Below are positions 36,573-46,757 of a DNA stretch of 64,000 nt, piece after piece. Within the stretch, counting starts at the first letter, position 1, and each line of letters begins with the position of its first letter. The DNA is taken from assembly GCA_963921425.1 (NCBI GenBank), contig OY992837.1, forward strand, positions 13,489,896 through 13,553,895, given 5' to 3'. The stretch is from Dryas octopetala. Its lineage: Eukaryota; Streptophyta; Magnoliopsida; Rosales; Rosaceae. A program made the translations under genes and the position numbers. Under the pieces are notes generated by a model, which made no database searches, had not been told where the DNA came from, and saw only the letters and a program-made list of their open reading frames with translations.

Positions 36573-37490
36573 ATACTCCTTGGTTCATCTTAGCCACATG
36601 AATGATATATATTGGGTGAAAATGACACATGAATTTGATGGTTGAAAACTAGGAAAGATACATAACCAGACAGTGTTATTGAGGAGTGTGACTGAAATTA
36701 GATCATTGGGCAACCAAGCTTGTGGACATAAGATTCACATGGGCCTACAACTTCGAACTTATGCTATTATGATTCGAGCCATGAAGGTACGTGGGGTCAC
36801 TTTAATGGGCCAGAGGTATGGGCCCATTAGGCGGCTGGATTATAGTCTTCTAGACCTTCTCCACCTCAATTTTCTAATAAACCTTGTGGCCTTTTTTATA
36901 CATCTTTTTGCTACGATTTAAAATGTGTGACACTGCTTTGCTTAGTAAAACAAGGACTTTGTTGTGATGGAGAATCATGCAGACCGAGGACCCCACCTGG
37001 TCCTATGACTCACTCCTTCATATGGTCATCTGAGTCATGTCAAATGTGAGCAAGGGTCCAGCTGTTCTCAAAAAGATTAGATAGTTTCTTAACACTATTG
37101 TATGGTATGGAGGGGAAGCTATATGTCACTTAGAAGTTTGCATTGATCCTTAATTATAACAGGCTTACCGCATTTGTTGTTTGCTTGTATGTCTTTTGTG
37201 CATGGCAGTCTTCGCAGAGATCAATCAACTAATTCTAAAAAGAGGCACCAAAATTGCTCGAACACTTCTAGAGTAGTGCAAGAAGACTTTCCTCGGGTAA
37301 TGTTAAACTCCCATGAACATTATTCGACAAGGTTGAAGCACAACTTGAGAGAATGAACATTTTTGGGGTATTCTGTCTGCTTTTCCCGGAATGATCAAAG
37401 GCATGAGCAACCACTAAGGAAGGCGAAGTACAAAGTCTAACACTTCCAAGTCAAATATATATATAAAAAAAAAAAGATCAAATGCATAGC

Positions 37491-38250
37491 AAAACGAGTT
37501 TTTGGTCTAATGCATAGCAAGGGTGCCATTTTTGATGCTCATAGTTATAACATATTGATAAAAGGATATTGCAAGCATAAAAAGATCAAAGACGCCATGA
37601 TGCTTTATGAGGAAATGTCTCGTAAGGGACTGGTTCCAAATACCATTACTTATAACACTCTTATCGATGGTTTTTGCAAAGTGGAGAGATTACAAGATGC
37701 TCAAAACTTGCTCTCTAAGATGCAAGCTTGTGGCCAACTTCCAAATGTTCGAACTTATGCTGTTTTACTGGATGGCCTTTGTAAAAACTGACAACTTTCT
37801 ATGGCGATAGAATTGTGTAGAGAGATGGAAGGCAAGAAGTTGGATATGCATATTGTGATTTACAATATTCTAATTGAAGGTTTGTGCATAGCTGGAAAAA
37901 TTGAATCTGCAAGGGACTTGTTTTGCAGTTTATCATCAAAAGGGATTCAACCTAATGTGAGGACATATAATATAATGATCAATGGACTTTGTACTGGAGG
38001 CTCAATGAACGAAGCAGAAAAGTTGCTTAGAGGAATGGAAGAGAAAGGTTGTCCTCCAGATGGTTGGACCTATAACATAATTATCCGAGGGTTTTTCAGT
38101 AACAATGAGACATTAAGGGCAGTGGGACTTATTCAAGAAATGGTGGAGAGGGGTTTATCTGCAGATGCATCAACGACGGAGGTGATAGTTGATTTATTGT
38201 CTAAGGATAATGTAGATCCTGCTTTGTTGCCATTGATAATTAAAAAAAGC
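37491..38250 (+). pseudogene. 5'-truncated PPR pseudogene (copy 3)
   Basis: Matches the intact PPR gene from within repeat 8 onward: AHSYNILIKGYCKHKKIKDA, TITYNTLIDGFCKVERLQDA, VRTYAVLLDGLCKN, then IVIYNILIEGLCIAGK and the tail DLLSKDNVDPALLPLI. Everything upstream of about 37491 is missing. A TGA at 37789-37791 replaces the CAA of the parent (KNQ becomes KN-stop). The downstream half is open, and the natural stop is lost, so the frame runs on to 38487. Few other lesions are visible, so decay is recent or the copy diverged as a working gene before truncation. Confidence 0.92.
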
Positions 38251-40134
38251 ATTATGAAGTTAATATGCATCTTCAGAAATAGAAAGTTGATACAGATCCT
38301 TCTCACCATCACAGTGAACTTTGAAGCTTCAGCACCTTTTACAACAATGAAAGCTGTGAGCGTAACAAAAAGTTTGTTGGGTAGTTTCTGTTGTATTCAG
38401 TTTGTGCTTCTAGTATTGAAGGAGTTTCCGGAGGGTTTTTTTGGTTTTTTTTTTTTCATTCTCTGTTTTCGGATTTTTAATTTTTAATTTTTTACAATAA
38501 AATTAAGTGGCTTTCCATTCATTTTTGTTGTCTCTCTTCATGTATCTGACTTTCTTGTTATCATCTTTGCATACGCATGCAGTTGTGTATAAATAATGCC
38601 TGTGGCCCAACTTCCCGTTAGAGCGCAGTTGTTTGAAATGTTTTGTTGTTGGATACAGTAATGGTGTTATTTTCTAGCAACTTCCTCCTTTTGGGTTGAA
38701 CAAAAAAATCAAGTTCTTACAGCCTTACAGCTGGTACCATGGACACTTATTCTAAGAAATGATTGGATGCGTCTTTTGGTTCTACATTTTCCACTTCCTA
38801 AGTTTTCTGTGAATCTATAATGTCTGTTTTATACAAGTTGAATTCTCAGACTGAGATGCCATGAAGTTATCATAAGGAGAAAAATTAAATTTTTATGTGA
38901 TAGAATAAAGTATAAGAGCATATGTGTCATCATGTTATTGGATTGTGATACTAAATCAGTCTTATCCATATTGCAGAAAAGTTTCTTTCTATCATAAGAT
39001 AAGATGCTTAAATTTGTGATAAATAATTTAAATCGTTAGCAAGTGCAAGGTTTCTAGCATTTTCATCTACTCTTTTTTAATTATTGTAGGTTATTATTGA
39101 GTTGTAATGTTTGCTATAGTAGATAAATGAAAGTTGTACTTATAATCTTTTATATTGTCTTATATATTGCTGCTGCTACTCTTATTTGAGATCTCTGTAT
39201 ACCGTAAAAATAAAATAACATGATCTCGATCGCCCATAGTTCAATCTTTGTTAAAAGCATGTTAACTTATTGTGATTTTGCTATGAGTATGAGCATTAGC
39301 TTATAAGCTCGATCAGCTAGTCAGCTGGGTGCAAAATCCTGTCAATAAAAAAGTTGACAGACCATGAGGGTAAAATTGAAATATGAGGCAAACCACGAGA
39401 CCATATCTAACATATATATATAAATATATATATTATCTCAAATATATTGAAAATACATATTTAATTAACTAATCCACATTAATTATACAAAATGATAATT
39501 ATTAAAACATATAATGATTATAAAGTCCACTTTTGGACTCGATAAGCTAACCCAGCTACTGTACCCAAATCTTAAAAAAATCCACTTAATTAGTTAATTT
39601 TAAACCCATCTTTCAAAAAAATAAGTTTTTCTCTTTCTCTCTCTCCCCTCCCCCTCGTGATCTTCTCCTACCTCTCATTGTGTGATCTCTTTATCTCTGA
39701 TCTCTTTCTCTATTCTCTCTTTGCTATCTCTCATCGTCTGCTCCATCTCATCTTGTGCCGATCCCCTTATCTATTTCTGTGTGTTCTTCACCATATTCCA
39801 ACGTAAGAGCCTTGAAGGAGGTCGACGACCTCTGATCTGGAAGTGTAAGGCGCGATATGGAAGTTTTGGGCGTGATCTGTGTGGCAATTGTTACGGGACG
39901 ATAGTTACTGTTGGACAGTGGCAATTATTGGATATTGTTGCACAATGAGAATTGCCACTGTCCTGATGCGAAAAAAAAGGCTAGGAGTGCTGGGGTCCAT
40001 GCCCAGTGCATTTTTTCAGGTGATTTCATTAACGTGGATTGCATTGAGAATTTTTTTTTTATAGTGGACCTTTAAAAAAGCCTATTTTCTATAATGGACT
40101 TTAAAAGAATAAAACATAAAGAAAGAAGTTTACT
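38251..40134. other. Intergenic flank of the PPR pseudogene
   Basis: The first 100 bp equal the PPR 3' flank at 8300-8410. The rest is AT-rich, with TA-rich tracts near 39410-39440 and a TC-rich patch at 39630-39760. No gene is seen. Confidence 0.6.
39120..39300. repeat. Diverged repeat shared with 6150-6320
   Basis: Partner of the stretch 3' of CAP-D2, sharing TAGATAAATGAAAG-like, ACTCTTATTTGAGA, AAAAGCATG and TTGTGATTTTGCTA in order. It may mark the two outer edges of the array. Confidence 0.6.
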
Positions 40135-40614
40135 TAAATGAGCAGTGTTGTTCTTGACTTTTTGGAAGCCCAGGGCGAAAATATGAAATGGGCCCCTTTG
40201 TACACAATGTTAGTTTTACAAAACAAAATATTATAAATTTTTGTAGAGATGTTTTCCATTTGCTTTTTCTTGAAAAAAGATAATATGATCATAAAAAATG
40301 AAATAATATCATAATTTGTACAAGCTTTGAACAATAAATGATTAAAGTTGCGGAACCTTTGGTTATACAAGCTTTAAACAAAACTAATTAAAGTTGCAGG
40401 GCCCTTGGCCAAAAATAAAAAAATTGCAGCCCCTTTGGACATATAAGCTTTGAAGAGGGAATGAGGATTAAGAAAGAGAAACCCCAAACTAATTAAACTA
40501 ATTACAGTAAATCCTAATTTCTTTAGAAATAAGGTATTGTACACTTTTATAGGGCTTATACAAATCACATGTCTTTAATTTTAATTTTTATTGTATACTA
40601 TATATATATAATAA

Positions 40615-41004
40615 TGCTCTAAAACTAACTTGTTACCAAGTTAATATAAAGCTAACCACCCTGTTGAGCCTACTGCACAATGTAATCTCAAAATCTGAAC
40701 CATCCATTTTTTAAGCCATACTTCAAAGATCATCTCTATTAAAAAATCTATAAAATCGGAAGTCATTTAGCTATTTGATTATGATAACCATTATTTATAT
40801 GCTTTTATCGAAAATAGTGATCGTCTATTTATTTGATCACAATTAGATGACTGAATGATTTCTAATGTAGTTGATTTTTTACAATGATGATCTTTGAAGT
40901 ATGACCTAAAAAATGGACGGTTTGGATTATGAAATTAGTTAAGTTGTGGACCCAAAAGCATTGTTAGTTTCATATTAACTTACTAACTAGTTAACTTTAG
41001 AGCA
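40615..41004. mobile_element. Palindromic MITE, family 2
   Basis: About 390 bp. The left end TGCTCTAAAACTAACTTGTTA pairs with the right end (inverted TGCTCTAAAGTTAACTAGTTA), and the arms continue through AAGTTAATAT and AATCTGAACCATCCATTTTTTA to a centre near 40800. It sits in a TA-repeat target, as family 1 does, but its sequence is different. Confidence 0.85.
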
Positions 41005-41010
41005 CTCCTC

Positions 41011-41042
<32 letters not shown>

Positions 41043-41050
41043 CACAAATA

Positions 41051-41286
41051 TTTAACTTTGATCAAATAAATGGACGAACCAAATATTTTTTATAAAACCG
41101 TCTATTTGTTTGATCAAAGTTAGATAGGCAAATGATTTCCAATTTGGCTAATTTTTTGCAAGGATGATCTATCAATGATGAAGTAAAAAATGAACGATTC
41201 GGATCGACACAAAACGACTTGTGTGGGCCCTAACAAGGTCATACCTCAATATAAATAAGTTGATATATACCTCAATAGAAGGAGCC
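41051..41286. mobile_element. Palindromic MITE, family 1, copy 3 (right part only)
   Basis: Starts inside the left arm (TTAACTTTGATCAAATAAATGG) and continues to the GGAGCCT end, matching the right 60% of the copies at 15575 and 21245. Its left arm is missing and is replaced by TA repeats abutting the family 2 MITE. Confidence 0.85.
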
Positions 41287-42362
41287 TGTATATATATATA
41301 TATATTAAATTGCTAAGTTGATCTCCCTATTTTTAAATTTCAATTTTACCCTTAAAATAAAAAATTTCAATTTTATTTTTCAGGTCATTTGACACTTGTT
41401 TGTTGAAAAGTTTGTGGTTATTCAGCACCTAACTTCTGAACATTGGCAGAGAGTTCGGTAAGTAACCACTGAATGGAAATGAAAAAGGCATTCGGTAGTA
41501 TTCTGCCGAACATTGTCATTATATTTGGCCGTAAGCTGCCAAAGTCTTTAGTATATTTCAGTGGCATGCTGCTAAATTAGTCTGGGTGATTCTATAATTT
41601 TTTACAAAAAAGGGTAAAATAGAGAAAATTTATCCAAAATATATTAGAGTGGTTAACTCAACAATAGAGAGTAGTCAGAATAGTCTCTACCATAAAAATA
41701 TTTGGGCCCCTCTCGAAGATGGCCCCTAGGCGGTCGCCTCTCCAGCCCATGCACAGGGACAGCTTTGTAAAGGAGATGGGCTGCATTTTGTTTCTACATT
41801 TTGTAATTGGGTTGCTCATTGTTTAGCTAGACACGATCTTTCTCAAGATTCTGCTTTGTATTGGCTTGAGGAATGACCTCCATGGTTAGACCCTTTACCA
41901 ATCTCTCGATAATAGTTTTTCATCTTTTGATTAAAAAAAAAAGTGGGGATGCAAATTTTTTTTGGTTACAATGAGAGGAATTGAATCATAAAATATTCAA
42001 ATTCTAACTCATTACCCTACAAACATCTTTAATTTAGCAAAAAGTAGTATATAGTACATTATTTTATTATTTTAACAAATAAAATGAGTTTATATTTTTT
42101 ATATTTTTTATTTATCTGGAATGGGATATGTCCTTGGTAGTTGTGAATACATATGGAAAAATAGAAAGAAAGAACGTACCCTTGATATTGGGCTGGATTC
42201 GGACGGAGTGTTAAAAATTTAAAAAAAAAAAAAAAAAACATGAAAAAGAATAGCTGAAGTTGCACGTGTGCACTGAAACAGTCACCCAAAGACCAAAAAT
42301 AGAGGAAGCACTTGGCAACGGAATGAGCGTTATCAGCACTGAGCCCCCCACAAATGTCTATC

Positions 42363-42372
42363 TATATATATA
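42363..42372 (+). promoter_or_regulatory. TATA box of the cystathionine beta-lyase gene
   Basis: A TATATATATA run lies 119-128 bp upstream of the main ATG. Transcription would start near 42395, that is, close to or after the alternative ATG at 42388. Confidence 0.55.
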
Positions 42373-42387
42373 GACTTGCAATTGAGA

Positions 42388-42519
42388 ATGGCGGAGTCTG
42401 TTTCCAGTTCCACCAACCTTATTATTAGCTCCTGTAACCAGAACCAGCAGCAGCCCAAGCCAAACCCTAGCTTTCGCTTCAACAACAACAATGGCCGCTT
42501 CTTCGTCTCTCGCTTTTAG
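42388..42519 (+). other. Upstream frame overlapping the CBL start (43 codons)
   Basis: ATG at 42388 opens a 43-codon frame (MAESVSSSTNLIISS..., ending RFFVSRF) that stops at 42517-42519, inside CBL exon 1 and out of frame with it. The peptide is Ser/Asn-rich and lacks a normal acidic content, like a transit peptide. It may be a translated uORF, an alternative start used with another splice form, or not transcribed at all. Confidence 0.45.
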
Positions 42520-45500
42520 GCCTTTCGTTAGCTCCCTCGCCATTGATCCCAACGACGTCGTAAGACTTTCCGCTCTCATTCCTTCTTTACTTTTGTTTCC
42601 AAAAATGCTGTGTAGTTTGGTAAAACTTCCGATTGAGCTTGATCGAGCAGAGAGCTGATCTCTGTGTATGTTGGGTACTAAGTTACTAACATAAAATACT
42701 TGTAATATACTTAGCTGGAAAAAATAAAAGCTTCAAATTTGATCATGTATATCTGTTATATGTGTAGGGGTTTGGTTACATTTATATTCTGTTTGGTTTC
42801 TGAGAAAATGTAAGCAAAGGTTTTATGATTTTGAAAACCATCTTTCCCTATTTGGGTCCTCAAGACCCGGTAGAACTGTAGCCTCTACATCAGTTGAAGC
42901 TATATTTTATTATCATTTTTCCTTTGTAATGAAAAGCCAAAACCAAAAGCCTACGAACAAGAGATTCGTAATTTAAAGATTATGTTGTCGTTTTATGTAC
43001 TGTTCATGCTTTTTCATATACAATGCAGTGGATGCTTAAGATTGGTTGTGTTGGAGTTCTGATTGGTCGATTTTCAGGGTTTAACACCTGGGAATTTCGT
43101 TGAAAGTTTTGGGAATTCCCAGGTGAGTTTCTGGTTCGGAAAGCCAACAATTTTGAGTGGAAAGAGGTTGTCTGAATATAAATTAAAAGTGAATTGTTCG
43201 TTAGACAGAGAGATGGATGTGAGCACTAAAGCTTTGGTTGATGGTGTTGCGGACTGCTTAAATGGTTTGTGTGGGTGGTTGTGCTTTTGTTGTTGTTATC
43301 CCTATTAATATGGTTCTTGCTTGCTAATTTGTTGGATTGCTACAGAGATTGAGCTGAAAGAGCCAAGTATTTCAACTATGGTGATGAATTTCGAGAACAA
43401 GTTTGATCCTTACAATGCAATGAATACACCACTTTACCAAACGGCTACTTTTAAGCAGGTAAGATACAGAGTAGATAGGAATTTGTTGCTAAATTTTGTG
43501 ATGTCATTACAATTCTTATCGTTGCTGTTGTTAAGGATAAGGAGGAAACTTTAAAATCATTTACGAAGTTGGATGCTGCACACGGACATGATATACTATT
43601 GTAGTTGTGTTTATGTGTGGAACAAAATTTTGGATATGAAAATGAGGTATTTTTACAGTAGAGGAGTGAGAATTTGGCGTGAGGGTTGTTGTGACAGACC
43701 ATGGAAGTCATAACTTTATCCTCTGATTTAAACCATCAAACTACGCTTTTACTGTTAGGGTTAGGTCTTTATAAGATGAGTTGAAAAGAAGTAAATTGGA
43801 ATATGTCTGAATGTTTGTATTCTTTTCAGAAAAAAGTCTGAATGTTTGCTCCTTAAAACCTTTCTAAGAGCAATGTTTTTATAGGCTGTCAAATATATGC
43901 TTTTATCTGTGTTCTAAGGTATCTTCATTGTGTGAGAAATCTCTGACTTTCAGTGTCTTTGTTAAGCGACATTCTCAAACTGACTTTCATATTAATGGTG
44001 TCTTCAATACTTTGTTATGCAGCCTTCAGCTACAGAAAATGGTCCTTATGATTATACCAGAAGTGGAAATCCTACAAGGGATGCCTTGGAAAGGTCTAAT
44101 TTTACTTGGTTGTGTGCGGAATGCTATTGAAGTAGCTTTGACAGCCCTTGCAGCTATTTTATTCTTCTTTCTCTGCACATTCTTTATTGTGAGTGTTTTG
44201 TTCTTTCTGTATTCTCAGCCTTTTGGCAAAGCTTGATAAAGCAGATCGAGCATTTTGTTTCACTAGTGGAATGGCTGCTTTGGCTGCTGTTGCTCATCTT
44301 GTAGGCACAGGTACTTTTTTTCGATTATAGTGTCATTTATATCTTATAAATTTCTTTAGTTACTATACTCTAGTAAGAATGTTGATCAAGGTTCTATACA
44401 TTAACGTGAGTATAATGGAGGAATTTATGAAGCAAAATATTGAGTATTTGATATCAATATAAATTAGATGCTCAGTACGTGTCAGATACCCTTGATACGA
44501 TACCCTCCCAATACGCCTCAATATGTGTCAGATACTCTAAAGAATTGGCTTTTAGTAAATTTGACTTCTGGATAGCTATTTGTTAAAATAATAAAAAATA
44601 ATACATACACATATAAATTAGATGGGGTCAGCCCTTGTACAGGCTGATCTAGGCCTAGCCCAAGATCATCCTGAACATCAATTAATCCTTGAAAAATCAC
44701 GCTGACATTGGTCCAGTCTAAACTCATATAAGCTCAGCTCCCAAAATTTAGTTCCAGTAGATTGGTCGAGGGCTACCTAGGCCAGATTGACAGTCCTGAT
44801 CTTTGTCTTGTAATTAGTGTATATTCATCATTACTATCATATGAGCTGGACTATGGTTTGTTGTTAAGCTCTTGCTCTGAGCAGGTTAGTTTTGTACTAG
44901 ACTACTCAAATGAATTTCATCTTCTTTCTATTTGTTACTGATTGCAAATAATAAAAAATAATACATACACATATAAATTAGATGGGGTCAGCCCTTGTAC
45001 AGGCTGATCTAGGCCTAGCCCAAGATCATCCTGAACATCAATTAATCCTTGAAAAATCACGCTGACATTGGTCCAGTCTAAACTCATATAAGCTCAGCTC
45101 CCAAAATTTAGTTCCAGTAGATTGGTCGAGGGCTACCTAGGCCAGATTGACAGTCCTGATCTTTGTCTTGTAATTAGTGTATATTCATCATTACTATCAT
45201 ATGAGCTGGACTATGGTTTGTTGTTAAGCTCTTGCTCTGAGCAGGTTAGTTTTGTACTAGACTACTCAAATGAATTTCATCTTCTTTCTATTTGTTACTG
45301 ATTGCAAATTGGAAGCTTTCTGAATTATATCATCAATTGGTAATGATGTCATTTTAGGTCAGGAGATTGTTGCTGCAGACGACTTGTATGGTGGTTCTGA
45401 TCGCTTGCTTTCACAAGTAATCCCAAAGACTGGAGTTGTGGTGAAGTTAGTATGCTTTTCTCCTGTTCTTATTTTTATTTGGTTTAAATGAAATCTAAAA

Positions 45501-46709
45501 TTATAATTCTTTTATCACTCAGACGAGTGAACACAAGTGATTTAGATGAGGTTGCATCTGCTATTGGTCCCTGGACAAAGCTTGTGTGGCTCGAGAGTCC
45601 CACCAATCCTCGACTAATAATTTCTGATATTCGTGTAAGATATTTATACTCTAGCATTATACTTTTATAGCTGGGAAAATCTCATAAGCAATAAAGGGGC
45701 TTTATTTTTTGTCTCTTGTATCTTTTAAATCTTCTAATATTTTATGCTTGATAGTTTGTGTGTTGTGTGTGAATCCATGAATTCGAGCAATGCTGGTCTA
45801 GAAAGTATTCTCAAAGGATGTATTGTAAAATATTGCATAGAAATATATTGTTGATATTTAAACTAAATTCCTATAAATTGTATACAATGATTTAGTAGTT
45901 GATATGTGTAAGCATATGTAAATATTGTATTGGCCTAGATAAATAGTGGATGTGTTGTCCTCATTGTGTTTCAAAATTTGTGGACTATTTGAGAGTAAAT
46001 GGTGTTGGCTGTTGGTTCCCTCAAGAACATGATTCGTTATAGTGTGATATTATTGGGAGTAAGTATAGATTGCATTCTAATGGGTGAATTCCTGAGCTGT
46101 GTATGGAGGAACCTTTTGAACCTCCCGGAAATACATCTATCAGGGTTTTCCTGATTTCTATACTCTGTCTAAACTTGCGGTAGGGAATGAGACTACAATT
46201 CGTTTTTGGGAGGATCTTTGAATAGGCATGCCTTCTTTTCAGTCATTTCCTAATCTTTATAGTCTTCCCTGAATCACAATGCGGTAGTCTCTACCTTAGC
46301 TACATTTTCACCATCTAGGGTTGTTTCTTGGAATCTATTTTTTAGTAGAAATCTAAATGATAGGGAGTTTGCAGAGTTTTCTGACTTTATGTCTCATATT
46401 ACTAATGTTGAGCATTTGAGGATGGTCTTGAATAGCAGAAGTGTTGAGTAAAATTGTGGCTTAAATGAGACCCATGGCCCTCTATGACCATCCAAATGCA
46501 ATTGTGGGAAGTCCAAAACACTTCTGAGTGCTAAATTAGAAAAGAAAAAAAGTATAATAAAATAAGCTAGTGGCATACTCTTTTCTGTATTAGTATTGAT
46601 GCAGGGGTTTATTGCTGATAGACGAAGCAAATAGATTACATTGTTGTTCATTCCTTTGTACATAGTGATCTTTGTTTTTGACTTGATATCATAAAGTTTC
46701 TTGATCATT

Positions 46710-46757
<48 letters not shown>

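Larger units (their letters stand above)
22703..37356. repeat. Segmental duplication, copy B tail (split by several insertions)
   Basis: Matches copy A in pieces: 22703-22899, 24183-24368, about 24765-25287 and 36578-37356. Between them lie a foldback element, a private block of about 400 bp and the Copia element. Copy B also has about 120 bp near 36730-36850 that copy A lacks. The similarity ends just before the PPR pseudogene. Confidence 0.87.
40143..41767. mobile_element. Old non-autonomous hAT element (1625 bp)
   Basis: The termini CAGTGTTGTTCTTG and, inverted, CAAAGCTGTCCCTG are flanked by TAAATGAG (40135-40142) and TAAAGGAG (41768-41775), an 8-bp duplication with one change. Next to the right end, inverted GCGACCGCCTAGGGGCC links it to the hAT element at 21124-22552. 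It lacks a transposase and carries two palindromic MITEs. Confidence 0.75.

Noticed and set aside
43928-44236. 102-codon frame over CBL exon 4
   Set aside because: It is out of frame with CBL and covers the GT-AG exon 44023-44093.
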